A DNA stretch of 64,000 nucleotides from Sphingobacterium rhinopitheci (GCF_022627575.1 NZ_JADEYQ010000003.1:124001-188000), one strand, 5' to 3'. Positions 1 to 9,853 are shown, counted from the first letter of the stretch. The notes: generated by a model not told the origin, from the letters alone. Made by a program: numbers and translations.

Positions 1-811
1 CTAGGGATTGTACCCAAGAAGGTAATGAAGTATATAATAAGTGGTGAGGTCCTGCCCATATATATATAAAGATCAGTGACCAAAAGTGTAGAATACTTAA
101 CTTATAAGAGTAGATCGGTCTATTGGCCATCTTAGGCAAAAAATAGTACATCATACCCAAAAATGGTGTTGTCAAGAAAAAAGCAACAGCATTATGACCA
201 TACCACCATTGTACTAATGCATCTTGAACTCCAGCGTATACATAGTAACTTTTCCAGAATGCTACAGGTACTTGGATAGAGTTGACAATATGCAATACCG
301 CTACGGTAACAAATGTCGCTATATAGAACCATACCGCGACATACATATGACGCTCTCTACGTTTGATAATTGTTCCAAACATATTGATACCAAAGACTAC
401 CCATACTATCGTAATAGCAATATCTATAGGTAATTCCATCTCTGCATATTCATGTGATGTCGTGTAGCCCAATAATAAGGTTACTGCAGAAGCAACAATT
501 ACTAATTGCCAACACCAGAAATGTATTTTCCCTAATACATCACTATACATACGTGCTTTGAGAACACGTTGTAATGAATAATAAACGCCCATAAAAATAG
601 CGTTACCCACAAATGCGAAGATTACCGCATTAGTATGTACCGGACGAACACGTCCAAATGTAGTGTACTGCGACATAAAATTCAGTTCTGGCCATACTAG
701 CTGCAAGGCTACAAGTAGGCCGACTGACATGCCGACAATCCCCCATATAATTGTGGCGATACCGAAATCGCGCACAATCTTGTTGTCATAATTAAATTGC
801 TCTAATTGCAT
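1..811 (-). CDS. ccoN: cbb3-type cytochrome c oxidase subunit I (partial, 3' end outside window)
   Basis: This is the catalytic heme-copper subunit of a cbb3 terminal oxidase, an inner-membrane enzyme that reduces oxygen at high affinity. Reading the minus strand from the ATG at 811 gives [17 protein letters not shown], then membrane segments with [17 protein letters not shown] and [20 protein letters not shown]. These match the heme-ligand and copper-ligand (HN) regions of CcoN. The frame stays open to the window edge, so about 270 residues are visible. In many Bacteroidota ccoN is fused to ccoO, and that part would lie outside the window. Upstream ATGs at 816-821 are out of frame or stop quickly, so 811 is the best start. 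No other Cco gene is visible here. Confidence 0.93.
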   Translation of the reverse strand, partial: MQLEQFNYDNKIVRDFGIATIIWGIVGMSVGLLVALQLVWPELNFMSQYTTFGRVRPVHTNAVIFAFVGNAIFMGVYYSLQRVLKARMYSDVLGKIHFWCWQLVIVASAVTLLLGYTTSHEYAEMELPIDIAITIVWVVFGINMFGTIIKRRERHMYVAVWFYIATFVTVAVLHIVNSIQVPVAFWKSYYVYAGVQDALVQWWYGHNAVAFFLTTPFLGMMYYFLPKMANRPIYSYKLSILHFWSLIFIYIWAGPHHLLYTSLPSWVQSL

Positions 812-930
812 TGTTCATCATATTTGTTTTCACTGTAAAACTACAGACAAGCTAATGACAATCTAATGACATACAATTCGAATAAATATGACGTTAATCA
901 CTACTTTCTTTATTGGAAAGATTATTAACT

Positions 931-964
931 AAAAAGGGGTTGGAAATAAAATTTCCAACCCCTT
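931..964 (-). terminator. Intrinsic terminator of the lytic transglycosylase gene
   Basis: A perfect 14-bp stem (934-947 with 951-964) closes a 3-nt loop. On the minus strand it is followed by a run of T (931-935 read in reverse). It lies 18 bp after the stop codon of the minus-strand transglycosylase gene. Confidence 0.85.
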
Positions 965-981
965 ATCCTAAAAAAATAAAT

Positions 982-1731
982 TTAAATATTATATCCGTAT
1001 TGATTAGGATTTTCAATAACCTCCTTTACAGATATCAATTTATAAACATAGGAACCGGTCTCTGCATTAAGACGTAAGCGATAATAATCGTCTATACCTT
1101 GACGCTTTATAGAACCTCGTAAACTTCCGCCACCCACATTATAAGCAGCAGCTACTAAAGTCCAGTCCCCAAATTGTGCATATAAACTTTTTAGATACTT
1201 GGCAGCGGCATGAGTAGATTTTTCAAAATCTAATCTTTCATCAACTTGTCCATTGACACGTAAGCCATATAACCTAGCAGTGGCCGGCATAAATTGCCAA
1301 TATCCTCCTGCTCCTTTATGCGAAGTTACCTTAGGATTTAAGCCACTTTCGACAAGAGGTATATACTTAAAGTCATCCGGTATATCATAAGATTTCAAAA
1401 TCTTAGATATTTTTGGCAGATACTTATCTGCTTTTTCATGCATCTTTAAGGATTGCTGCTTTTTAAAAGAAAATATTGTTAAATATTTTCCTAATTTTTG
1501 TTTCACTGACTTCCTTTCTGTAGGTACAAGTTCATCAGCAAAACTCAAAGAGTTCAATTTCTCTTCTCTTACGATACCAGACGTGCGATCTCTCTTCATC
1601 CGTTCGGCATGTTCAATTATCATTTTCTTATATGGATCATCGAACGAATCCACTTTTGTGTTTGAATACAACTTCGATAAAACTATTATCGAAAAAATTG
1701 CGCTAATACATAATACTCTTTTTCTAACCAT
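982..1731 (-). CDS. Exported lytic transglycosylase (SLT/MltD-type domain)
   Basis: This is a predicted peptidoglycan lyase that cleaves the MurNAc-GlcNAc bond, acting outside the inner membrane. The protein has 249 residues and begins with a basic residue cluster and a hydrophobic segment (about 5-20), fitting a signal peptide or anchor. The SLT domain covers about 105-235. The catalytic glutamate is E128 in PLVESGLNP, followed by GAGGYWQFMPATARLYGL and AAAYNVGGGSL, all typical of this fold. There are no LysM repeats, so it is shorter than classical MltD. It forms a monocistronic unit with its own -7 element (1803-1810) and terminator. Confidence 0.9.
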   Translation of the reverse strand: MVRKRVLCISAIFSIIVLSKLYSNTKVDSFDDPYKKMIIEHAERMKRDRTSGIVREEKLNSLSFADELVPTERKSVKQKLGKYLTIFSFKKQQSLKMHEKADKYLPKISKILKSYDIPDDFKYIPLVESGLNPKVTSHKGAGGYWQFMPATARLYGLRVNGQVDERLDFEKSTHAAAKYLKSLYAQFGDWTLVAAAYNVGGGSLRGSIKRQGIDDYYRLRLNAETGSYVYKLISVKEVIENPNQYGYNI

Positions 1732-1802
1732 TCATTTCCTTAATGTTATTCTATCCACGATAACTATCGATCAAAAAATAACTTGGTCCATTTCTGAGGA
1801 CG

Positions 1803-1810
1803 CAAATGTA
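1803..1810 (-). promoter_or_regulatory. Bacteroidota -7 element for the lytic transglycosylase gene
   Basis: Read on the minus strand this is TACATTTG, an exact match to the TAnnTTTG -7 consensus of Bacteroidota sigma-A promoters. It lies 72 bp before the transglycosylase start at 1731. No convincing -33 element was identified. Confidence 0.55.
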
Positions 1811-1941
1811 TAAACTATAAGACTAAAAAACAAACAGTTACAATTCATGATTTTTCAGGTCTATGTCATAATCGATGTTTAAACAGCAACTAGCTATGAT
1901 TTACCACATGAAAAAAAAAATAAATAAACAAGTTTTTTGTG

Positions 1942-1949
1942 TAACTTTG
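1942..1949 (+). promoter_or_regulatory. Bacteroidota -7 element for rluB
   Basis: TAACTTTG matches TAnnTTTG and lies 24 bp before the ATG at 1973. It falls inside the theoretical longer frame starting at 1937, which argues for the start at 1973. Confidence 0.6.
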
Positions 1950-1972
1950 TACCTCAATTTTTATACAAAAAC

Positions 1973-3736
1973 ATGCCATTCAATAATCAAAGGAACAGTC
2001 GTGACGACAAGTCCAAAAGACCAAGAAGTAACTCAGAAAGCTTCAATTCAAAAGGTGGTTCTGGTAGAAAATCTACTAGTAGCAGAGGAGATTCATTTGG
2101 AAAATCTTCTTTTGGCAAAGACGACAAAAAGACATTTGGTAAATCTCCTTTCTCAAAAGAAGGAAGTGGAGAAAGAAGACCATTCAATAAAACATCAAAC
2201 TTCTCGAAAGAAGGATCTGGTGAAAAAAGATCATTCGACAGATCATCCAACTTCTCAAAAGAAGGATCTGGTGAAAGAAGACCATTCAACAAATCATCAA
2301 ACTTCTCAAAAGAAGGATCTGGTGAAAGAAGATCATTCGACAGATCATCCAACTTCTCGAAAGAAGGATCTGGTGAAAGAAGATCATTCGACAGATCATC
2401 CAACTTCTCAAAAGAAGGATCTGGTGAAAGAAGACCATTCAACAAATCATCAAACTTCTCGAAAGAAGGATCTGGTGAAAGAAGACCATTCAACAAATCA
2501 TCAAACTTCTCGAAAGAAGGAAATGGTGAAAGAAGATCATTCGACAGATCATCAAACTTCTCGAAAGAAGGATCTGGTGAAAGAAGACCATTTAACAAAT
2601 CATCAAACTTCTCAAAAGAAGGAACTGGCGAAAGAAGATCATTCGACAGATCATCAAACTTTTCGAAAGAAGGAAATGGTGAAAGAAGATCATTTGACAG
2701 ATCATCAAACTTCTCGAAAGAAGGATCTGGTGAAAGAAAACCATTCAACAGATCATCTAGCTTCTCGAAAGAGGGATCTGGTGAAAGAAGATCATTCGAC
2801 AGATCATCAAACTTCTCGAAAGAAGGAAATGGTGAAAGAAGATCATTTGACAGATCAAGAGGAAGCGACTTTAAATCAGACAGCAATTTCAAAGGCGAAA
2901 GAAGATCTACAGCAACACCAGAATACCAAGAGCAACGTGAAAACAATGACTTTAAATATTCTGCAAACAGAAAATTCAGACCTGCTAATAAGCCTGCAAA
3001 TAAACAAGTAGAGGACGATGGATTAATCCGTCTGAATAGATATATCTCTAATGCTGGAGTGTGTTCACGTAGAAAAGCGGATGAACTTATCGGTGCAGGT
3101 GTAGTTACTGTAAATGGCGAAGCTGTTACAGAATTAGGCACACGTGTAGATCCTGCAAAAGATGATATTCGTTACAATAACGAACGTCTTAAGCGTGAGA
3201 AAATGGTTTATATTTTATTAAATAAACCAAAAGATTACATCACGACTACGGATGATCCTCAAGAGAGACGTACGGTGATGCAATTGGTCGCTAAAGCTAC
3301 AAAAGAGCGTATCTATCCTGTAGGAAGATTAGATAGAAATACTACTGGATTACTACTATTAACAAATGATGGTAATTTGGCAGACAAACTATCCCATCCA
3401 AAAAATGGTATTACTAAAATGTACCAAGTAGAATTGAATAAAAACTTAGCACAAGGTGACTTCAATAAAATTCAATTTGGATTGGAATTAGAAGATGGTT
3501 TAATTAAGCCAGATGATATTAGTTATGTATCTGGAGCATCAAAGCGTGAAGTAGGCATTCAAATTCACTCTGGAAAGAACCGTATTGTACGTCGTATTTT
3601 CGAATCATTGGGTTATGAAGTCGTAAAATTAGATCGTGTAGTATACGCTAACTTAACGAAAAAAGATCTTCCTCGTGGCCGATGGAGATATTTAGAAGAA
3701 AAAGAGTTAATACAACTAAAACATTTGATTAAATAA
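1973..3736 (+). CDS. rluB: RluB/RsuA-type rRNA pseudouridine synthase with long repetitive N-terminal extension
   Basis: This enzyme converts a specific rRNA uridine to pseudouridine in the cytoplasm; the family points to 23S rRNA. The 587-residue protein has two parts. Residues 1-348 are a low-complexity, Arg/Ser/Gly/Lys-rich tail holding 14 tandem 17-residue repeats of the form FSKEGSGERRSFDRSSN. Residues about 349-587 carry an S4 RNA-binding domain (LIRLNRYISNAGVCSRRKAD) and the pseudouridine synthase domain. The catalytic aspartate is D454 in GRLDRNTTGLLLLTNDG. Ordinary family members have about 240-290 residues, so the extension more than doubles the protein. An in-frame ATG at 1937 lies upstream of the -7 element and was rejected. 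The tail is probably disordered and RNA-binding (inference). Confidence 0.92.
   Translation: MPFNNQRNSRDDKSKRPRSNSESFNSKGGSGRKSTSSRGDSFGKSSFGKDDKKTFGKSPFSKEGSGERRPFNKTSNFSKEGSGEKRSFDRSSNFSKEGSGERRPFNKSSNFSKEGSGERRSFDRSSNFSKEGSGERRSFDRSSNFSKEGSGERRPFNKSSNFSKEGSGERRPFNKSSNFSKEGNGERRSFDRSSNFSKEGSGERRPFNKSSNFSKEGTGERRSFDRSSNFSKEGNGERRSFDRSSNFSKEGSGERKPFNRSSSFSKEGSGERRSFDRSSNFSKEGNGERRSFDRSRGSDFKSDSNFKGERRSTATPEYQEQRENNDFKYSANRKFRPANKPANKQVEDDGLIRLNRYISNAGVCSRRKADELIGAGVVTVNGEAVTELGTRVDPAKDDIRYNNERLKREKMVYILLNKPKDYITTTDDPQERRTVMQLVAKATKERIYPVGRLDRNTTGLLLLTNDGNLADKLSHPKNGITKMYQVELNKNLAQGDFNKIQFGLELEDGLIKPDDISYVSGASKREVGIQIHSGKNRIVRRIFESLGYEVVKLDRVVYANLTKKDLPRGRWRYLEEKELIQLKHLIK
2150..2863 (+). repeat. 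14 tandem 51-bp coding repeats in rluB
   Basis: Fourteen in-frame units of 51 bp encode FSKEG(S/N/T)GERR followed by either PFNKSSN (type A) or SFDRSSN (type B). The two types are interspersed without strict alternation. Only the last unit, ending in RSRG, departs from the pattern at its edge. Because 51 is a multiple of three and the units lack stops, other frames are also open across the array, which creates spurious long frames on both strands. Confidence 0.95.
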
Positions 3737-3742
3737 TACTTG

Positions 3743-3776
3743 CTAAAGTCTCGAAAATATCGAGACTTTAGTTTTA
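3743..3776 (+). terminator. Intrinsic terminator of rluB
   Basis: A perfect 12-bp stem (3743-3754 with 3760-3771) with loop AAATA is followed by TTTTA, seven bases after the rluB stop codon. Confidence 0.8.
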
Positions 3777-3836
3777 TATAGCTTTGATGATTTTATCATT
3801 AAGATTTGTATTTTTATAGCGTATAAGTAAATAATT

Positions 3837-4307
3837 ATGACGGACCCAAAAACATTAACATCAGTAGCTGAATTTCACAAAACTTTTCAGCACCCAATAT
3901 TAGATACACCACAAATTCCTGCAGAAAATAGATGCAACTTACGTGTTTCATTGATTGCGGAGGAGTTAAAAGAGTTAGAGGAAGCTATTCAAGCGAAAGA
4001 TATTGTAGAGATTGCAGATGCACTATGTGATATCCAATATGTCTTGTCAGGTGCAGTTTTAGAATTTGGATTAAAAGACAAATTCAATGCTTTATTTGAG
4101 GAGGTACAACGCTCAAACATGAGTAAGGCTTGTAAATCTATCGAAGAAGCTGAAGCTACGATGAAATACTACAAAGAGGAAAAAGGTGTTGATTCGTACT
4201 ATAAAGAAGTAGATGGTTTATACTTAGTATTTCGTGAAGGCGACCACAAAACATTAAAATCTATTAACTATTCTCCAGCAGATCTGAAATCTATTGTAGA
4301 GGGTTAA
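3837..4307 (+). CDS. MazG/HisE-superfamily nucleoside triphosphate pyrophosphohydrolase
   Basis: This 156-residue cytoplasmic protein is a predicted all-alpha NTP pyrophosphohydrolase. The family removes pyrophosphate from (often non-canonical) nucleoside triphosphates or from phosphoribosyl-ATP. The metal-binding signature is visible as AEELKELEEA (residues 41-50) followed by EIADALCD (58-65), the EExxE...ExxD pattern of the superfamily. A C-terminal extension of about 50 residues (KYYKEEKGVDSYYKEVDGLY) is typical of the phage-like PRA-PH branch. It is not the histidine-pathway HisE, because a HisIE fusion is encoded at 50509-51093. The true substrate cannot be read from sequence. It sits alone between two terminators. 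Confidence 0.82.
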   Translation: MTDPKTLTSVAEFHKTFQHPILDTPQIPAENRCNLRVSLIAEELKELEEAIQAKDIVEIADALCDIQYVLSGAVLEFGLKDKFNALFEEVQRSNMSKACKSIEEAEATMKYYKEEKGVDSYYKEVDGLYLVFREGDHKTLKSINYSPADLKSIVEG

Positions 4308-4323
4308 TAAAATAATATAGCAT

Positions 4324-4357
4324 AAAAAAGCCAGACCCCTAAGGATCTGGCTTTTTT
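4324..4357 (-). terminator. Terminator between convergent pyrophosphohydrolase and susD genes
   Basis: A 15-bp stem (4324-4338 with 4343-4357) has T-runs on both sides, so it could act in both directions. Its one imperfect position is C-A on the plus strand but a G-U wobble on the minus strand, which fits better as the terminator of the minus-strand susD gene. Confidence 0.75.
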
Positions 4358-4378
4358 ATTTTAAAAATTACTATGTAA

Positions 4379-6100
4379 TTAGTTACCTGTTGGATTTTGT
4401 GTCAACGTACCAGGATAAGAATTTATCGCACTCTGCGGAATGTAATAAATTACTCTAAAATCAGTAGGTTGAATATCCTCAAATTGTTTGTGAGGACCTG
4501 GGTATCTCCTTGTCAACGGTTCTCCATTTCTAAATACATCATAACTACGTTCTGCTTGATAAGCCAATTCCAATTGTCTTTCCTTATCAATAAGCTTACC
4601 TGCATTACTCGCGTCTAATGTTGAATAAGCACCATTTACAATAGAACGTGTACGAATGATATTTAAATCAGACAATGCAGCATTGTAATTACGCAGTTTA
4701 GCATAAGCCTCTGCTCTATTTAAATAAACTTCTCCTAAACGGCTAATAACCGGAGAATGTAAATGAGAATCTTCACCTTCACGTGAAGCCTTAGTAATAT
4801 AAAATTGTGGGTAAACTCTATTTAAGGAAATAAAATTATCAATCACACCTTTATAAGTTTTACCATCTTTATAATTGATGGTATAAATCCCTTGACTCGC
4901 ATCTACGGGAACTAGCGGATATGTTGTCGCCCCTTCTTTTGCAAGAATCGTTGTACCAGAACGAATAATCGTATCTTGAACATAGTTCAATACATCTACC
5001 CCATCTTCTTTTACAAAACGGAAAACTTCAGTATAACTACCATCTTTTTCATTCTTTCTATAGGTAGGCTCAATAAATGCAGCACGTGCATCTACCATCT
5101 TATAGCTTTCTGGTCTCCAGTCATTACGGCCTGTTTCATTAAGCAAGTCGATATATTTTGCGCTGGCATACATTTCTCCCCAACCCATGCCGCCAATTAC
5201 ACCGTACATACCTCCTACGCCATAATAATGATCATAGCCTGAAAACTCAGAGGCAACACGCTTGATAGCAAAAATTGTCTCATTGTTATTCTCTGGTGTA
5301 AAGGTATTGTACTTCATAAACTGATCACGAGATAATAAGCTATATTTTCCCGACTGAATCACTTTATCAGCATAATCAACAGAAAGCTGTGCATATTCAG
5401 CAATTGGATTAGCATATGTACCACTCATGTACAAATAAACTCGAGACAACATCGCTTGAGCTGCCTCTCTTGAAGCGAATATCGCAGAACCTTTATCTGT
5501 AGTAATTAATTCTTCTGCTTTCTTTAAATCACTTAAAACCTGCTCATACGTTTCTTTCACTGTAGAACGATCAGGAAGATTTAAGTTATTTACAACATCA
5601 TCAGGTGTACCATTAACAATTGGTACGCCAAGATTCGTTTCAGGGGATTGGTAATACGGTTTACCATATGCTCTTACCAAGTAGAAATACATCATTCCTC
5701 TTAAGTAATAACATTCACCTAATTTACTATCAATCTCAGGGCTCTTACCTTCTTCAATTAATTTAATAATATTCGAAGCTTGTGCTATCAATTTGTATCC
5801 AGAATCCCAAAACTGGGTTAATCTATAGTTATTTGGAGTACGCGCATAAGAAATAAACTCGTAAAAGGCATCCGTAGAAGAACCACGAATCATCATATTA
5901 TCACCAGCATACTCCCCTGCTCTATGCATAGGGTCAGACCATGATTTTAATTGTGCATATGTACCATTCAATAAAGCATCTAAAGACGCCTCTGGGTTGG
6001 AAGTAATCGACTCAGATTCCAAAGACCCATATGGTGTTCGGTCTACTTTACATGCTGTAAATGAAGCCGAAGCTAAAAGAATAAACAATATCTTTTTCAT
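4379..6100 (-). CDS. SusD/RagB-family outer-membrane nutrient-binding lipoprotein
   Basis: SusD proteins are surface lipoproteins that cap a SusC transporter and bind glycan or peptide ligands. This 573-residue protein starts MKKILFILLASASFTACKVD, a lipoprotein signal with the acylated cysteine at C17. Typical RagB/SusD segments follow: YYLRGMMYFYLVRAYGKPYY (TPR-like region, about 130-150) and, near the C-terminus, RLGEVYLNRAEAYAKL and KERQLELAYQAERSYDVFRN. It begins 19 bp after the susC stop on the same strand, giving the usual susC-susD operon order. No glycoside hydrolase, peptidase or sensor gene sits beside the pair, so the substrate is unknown. Confidence 0.95.
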   Translation of the reverse strand: MKKILFILLASASFTACKVDRTPYGSLESESITSNPEASLDALLNGTYAQLKSWSDPMHRAGEYAGDNMMIRGSSTDAFYEFISYARTPNNYRLTQFWDSGYKLIAQASNIIKLIEEGKSPEIDSKLGECYYLRGMMYFYLVRAYGKPYYQSPETNLGVPIVNGTPDDVVNNLNLPDRSTVKETYEQVLSDLKKAEELITTDKGSAIFASREAAQAMLSRVYLYMSGTYANPIAEYAQLSVDYADKVIQSGKYSLLSRDQFMKYNTFTPENNNETIFAIKRVASEFSGYDHYYGVGGMYGVIGGMGWGEMYASAKYIDLLNETGRNDWRPESYKMVDARAAFIEPTYRKNEKDGSYTEVFRFVKEDGVDVLNYVQDTIIRSGTTILAKEGATTYPLVPVDASQGIYTINYKDGKTYKGVIDNFISLNRVYPQFYITKASREGEDSHLHSPVISRLGEVYLNRAEAYAKLRNYNAALSDLNIIRTRSIVNGAYSTLDASNAGKLIDKERQLELAYQAERSYDVFRNGEPLTRRYPGPHKQFEDIQPTDFRVIYYIPQSAINSYPGTLTQNPTGN

Positions 6101-6119
6101 AAAATTATCTCGCTACGTA

Positions 6120-9100
6120 TTAAAATGAAACATTAAGACCAAATACATACTTACGTACAGCTGGATAAACACCAGGACCTGTAGAGTTCAAAATAGCACC
6201 TCCATCACTTACCGGAATTTCTGGATCTACACCAGAATAGTTTGTCCATATAAACAAGTTTTCACCAGAAAAGAATAAACGTAGATTTTTAACTTTATAC
6301 TTCGTCAGGTCAAAAGTATAACCAAAAGTCAATGAACGTAATCTCAAGAAGTCGCTATTCTCAATATATCGGGAAGAAGCAGAATTTCCTTTATCTTGAT
6401 TATTATATTTAGCAATAGGATGTGTTGCTATGTCACCCGGTTTTTCCCATCTTGACCAACCATCTTGCAATTTCATTTGATTTCTATCGGTATAGGTACC
6501 ATCAGAATCATATTCTTGACGTGCATAATTATAAATTTGCCCCCCTATTGAGTAACCAAACATAGCAGAAAGGTCGAATTTCTTGTAACTCAAACTAGTA
6601 TTGATTCCACCAAATAAATCAGCCGAAGCTTTACCCATTTTCTCTTGAGTTGCTTGCGCATAATTCGATGTGGTTTCACGCGCTGTTTCATTACCTGCTG
6701 CATCTCTTGTTACCTTGTACCACATTGGAGCACCTGTGTCTACATTGACACCTGCCCACTCTGGAAGATAGTATGTATCTACTGGCAAACCAACTTGTAA
6801 AATACGATTTGCAGAACCCGCAATTCCTAATGCATCGCCAACAATCACAGGACGTGACACATAAGAACCATCAGCTTGCTTAGTTTTGTATATATCTGTC
6901 AATTTATTAACATTGTGACCCAGATTTATATCTACACTCCACAACCAGTCTTGATTTCTAACAACATCAGCCCCCAAAGTAAGCTCAATACCTTTGTTAT
7001 TCATTTTTCCAATATTTTTCCAAACAGATGTCACACCCGTTAAGCCAGAAATAGGAACTTGGAAGAGAATATTTTTAGTATTTTTATTATAATAATCAAA
7101 ATTAACACGAAGGCGATTATTTAAGAATGCAGCATCTAAACCGATATCTGAAGTTGCTGTTTGTTCCCAAGTTAAATTTTGATTACCGATCTGACTTATC
7201 AATGCGCCTGGAGAGGTATTGTAACTCGCCGCTGTGGAAACAGAATACAAATCAAATTGTGGATATAAAGCACTTGGTCTATTACCCACTGTACCATATG
7301 AAGCTCTTAACTTCAGATTATTTACCCAATCAAATTGAAACCAATCTTCTTTGAAAATATTCCATCCTCCACTGAAAGAATAGAAACTACCGGATTTCTT
7401 ACCAAAATTTGAAGCTTCATCGCGACGGAAAGATCCTTGAACTAAATACTTCTCATCGTATGAGTATTCGGCATTTGATAAATAAGACTGTGTAGCCCAT
7501 TCGCTAATTCCACCTTTAGTACGCTCTGGCAACGCTACTACATCTAATACCTCAAATCCAGGAATAAAACCTGTTCCATATACATCTAAAGTTTTGTTCC
7601 AATAGTCATTAAATTCATAAGCTACAATACCATTTACAGCATGCTTGCCCCAGTTTTTCTTAAATCGTAAGATTTGGTTGGTATAACGACGAGAATATTC
7701 CGAACGATAATCACTCAATCTTCCCTCCACACTAATACCTCCATTTGATCGAGGATCAGTATAACCACTAGCTGTATATGTATTATATCTATAACTATTG
7801 ACAGAAGAAAAAGTTAACCAATCAGTCAATCGAATATCAAAATCCATATTACCACTGAATTCATAGTTAAAGTTTTCACTATGATCCCATTGCAAGTCAT
7901 ACAGGTAATTGGTATTTTGAGCATTGACCCATCCACTATAACGGTGAGGTACTAAACTACCATCTTCATTATACGGGCTATCCCAAGGCAAATTAGAATA
8001 CATCGCTGTAGTCGAATATTGTCTATCATCAACAGCTCTACGTGAACCATAAATCATCGGCTTTACGGTCAACCATTCAAATGGCTTGTATACTGTATTC
8101 AAGCGGAAATTATAACGATCATAATTGTAACCTTTAACCGCTCCAACTTCATCATAATAACCCAAAGACATGAAAGATTGTAGTTTTTCTGTCCCTCCTT
8201 GTAAGGAAACATTATGATTTTGTACAAAACCTGTCTTTGTAGCTAATTTCCACCAATCAAAATTACTATCTCTTAAATCCGTATTCCAACGTGAAAACTT
8301 AATTTCATTAGCATTTGCAAAAGATGCATAGTAATCATACAACTCCGCGCCATTCATCACTTCTAGATTTCCATTATTAAGACTATTGAAACCCATTCGT
8401 GTCGAAAAATTCAAAGTCATAGCTCTTGCAGAAGGGCGCTTTGTAGTAACCACTACTACACCATTAGCTCCTTGGGAACCATATATGGATGTAGATGCTG
8501 CATCTTTCAATACCGTTAGATTTTCGATATCATCTGGATTGATCTCCCCTGGATTAGAGCCTACAATTACACCATCAATTACCCATAATGGATTGGTTGT
8601 ACCATTAATAGAAGCTTGTCCACGGATTACTACCCCACCTTTAGAGCCCGGTCTGCCTGCTCCGGGTGATACATACACACCAGCGGCTTTACCATTAAGC
8701 ATGTTCTCAACGGATGGTGTAGTGACATCGCGCAGTTTAGAACCACTTACAGACTGCACAGCACCTGTTAAACTTTCTTTTTTCTGTTGAATACCATAAC
8801 CAACAACAACAACTTCCTCTAATGCCTCATTCGATTCAGTCAATGTTACATTCATTACCGACGAAGAAACAACTTTTTCTAATTTATCATAACCGACAAT
8901 ACTAAAAACAAGCGTTTGACCATTGGCTGCTTTAATTGAGAAGGCGCCTTTCGAATCTGTAGAGCTCGAAATTGAAGGATTTTCTTTTACGGTAATCGTA
9001 ACTCCACCAATAGGGCCATCGGAACCAATAACATTTCCTGAAATTAAATTTTGATTTAAGACATTAACTTCCCTAGCCATATTCTCATAGGCATAAGAAA

Positions 9101-9188
9101 AATTAGGAGCAACCAGACCTAATAGAAGGGCTATTGCTAAAGGAGAGGTTTTGCCCAAAGTATAGGCCTTGGTATCTCTTTTTATCAT
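6120..9188 (-). CDS. SusC/RagA-family TonB-dependent outer-membrane transporter
   Basis: This 1022-residue beta-barrel protein is predicted to import a ligand captured by its SusD partner, using TonB energy. A hydrophobic signal segment lies at about 15-35. A carboxypeptidase-regulatory-like beta domain follows (about 48-120, LISGNVIGSDGPIGGVTITV). Next are a TonB-box-like EEVVVVGYG (about 124-132) and the plug, with SIYGSQGANGVVVVTTKR. The barrel ends with an aromatic C-terminus (KYVFGLNVSF). It is the first gene of the pair with susD. The upstream 250 bp before the tRNA terminator contains no clear -7 match, so its control cannot be judged. Confidence 0.95.
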   Translation of the reverse strand: MIKRDTKAYTLGKTSPLAIALLLGLVAPNFSYAYENMAREVNVLNQNLISGNVIGSDGPIGGVTITVKENPSISSSTDSKGAFSIKAANGQTLVFSIVGYDKLEKVVSSSVMNVTLTESNEALEEVVVVGYGIQQKKESLTGAVQSVSGSKLRDVTTPSVENMLNGKAAGVYVSPGAGRPGSKGGVVIRGQASINGTTNPLWVIDGVIVGSNPGEINPDDIENLTVLKDAASTSIYGSQGANGVVVVTTKRPSARAMTLNFSTRMGFNSLNNGNLEVMNGAELYDYYASFANANEIKFSRWNTDLRDSNFDWWKLATKTGFVQNHNVSLQGGTEKLQSFMSLGYYDEVGAVKGYNYDRYNFRLNTVYKPFEWLTVKPMIYGSRRAVDDRQYSTTAMYSNLPWDSPYNEDGSLVPHRYSGWVNAQNTNYLYDLQWDHSENFNYEFSGNMDFDIRLTDWLTFSSVNSYRYNTYTASGYTDPRSNGGISVEGRLSDYRSEYSRRYTNQILRFKKNWGKHAVNGIVAYEFNDYWNKTLDVYGTGFIPGFEVLDVVALPERTKGGISEWATQSYLSNAEYSYDEKYLVQGSFRRDEASNFGKKSGSFYSFSGGWNIFKEDWFQFDWVNNLKLRASYGTVGNRPSALYPQFDLYSVSTAASYNTSPGALISQIGNQNLTWEQTATSDIGLDAAFLNNRLRVNFDYYNKNTKNILFQVPISGLTGVTSVWKNIGKMNNKGIELTLGADVVRNQDWLWSVDINLGHNVNKLTDIYKTKQADGSYVSRPVIVGDALGIAGSANRILQVGLPVDTYYLPEWAGVNVDTGAPMWYKVTRDAAGNETARETTSNYAQATQEKMGKASADLFGGINTSLSYKKFDLSAMFGYSIGGQIYNYARQEYDSDGTYTDRNQMKLQDGWSRWEKPGDIATHPIAKYNNQDKGNSASSRYIENSDFLRLRSLTFGYTFDLTKYKVKNLRLFFSGENLFIWTNYSGVDPEIPVSDGGAILNSTGPGVYPAVRKYVFGLNVSF

Positions 9189-9397
9189 ATGTAATTTAGT
9201 TTTAAGCGATTTAGCCTTTAGTTGATTACAGCTACATCGCCGTAATATTACTTTAAAAAAATCTAAAATTAAAATTAGTTACATATGAAACTATTCGATT
9301 TATTATAACCTATTAATATGCAGTTAATTATATTTTAACAATAGTTTAACAATAATTGCAAAAAAAACTATTGTTGTAACAATTATTTCTATAGACA

Positions 9398-9430
9398 CAA
9401 AAAAAAGCCTCACACAAAAGTGTAAGGCTT
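9398..9430 (-). terminator. Terminator of the tRNA array
   Basis: An 11-bp stem (9405-9415 with 9420-9430) and AAAA loop lie just downstream of the last tRNA on the minus strand and are followed by a T-run in that direction. Its imperfect pair is a G-U wobble only in the minus-strand RNA, which supports that direction. Confidence 0.8.
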
Positions 9431-9439
9431 AATTTTTAG

Positions 9440-9511
<72 letters not shown>

Positions 9512-9552
9512 TTATATTTTAAAAAGCTAAGCGGCACTTAGCTTTATTTTAG

Positions 9553-9624
<72 letters not shown>

Positions 9625-9667
9625 TTGTATTTTGAAAAGCTAAGCCTCGCGCTTAGCTTTATTTTAG

Positions 9668-9739
<72 letters not shown>

Positions 9740-9781
9740 TTGTATTTTTAAAAAGCTAATCGGCACATAGCTTTATTTTAG

Positions 9782-9853
<72 letters not shown>

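Noticed and set aside
1875..3011. 378-codon plus-strand frame over the rluB repeats
   Set aside because: It exists only because the 51-bp repeat lacks stops in this frame; it has no domain and ends where the repeats end, while the overlapping frame leads into a conserved enzyme.
1987..3141. 384-codon minus-strand frame over the rluB repeats
   Set aside because: It is an antisense shadow of the same repeat (SFEKFDDLSNDLL units) with no independent evidence.
3837..4307. HisE of the histidine pathway
   Set aside because: A HisIE fusion with normal motifs is encoded at 50509-51093, and this protein has the longer C-terminus of other MazG-like enzymes.
8386..8790. 134-codon plus-strand frame inside the first susC
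   Set aside because: It is antisense to the conserved plug region of SusC; its Pro/Thr-rich composition is a by-product of the opposite strand's codons.
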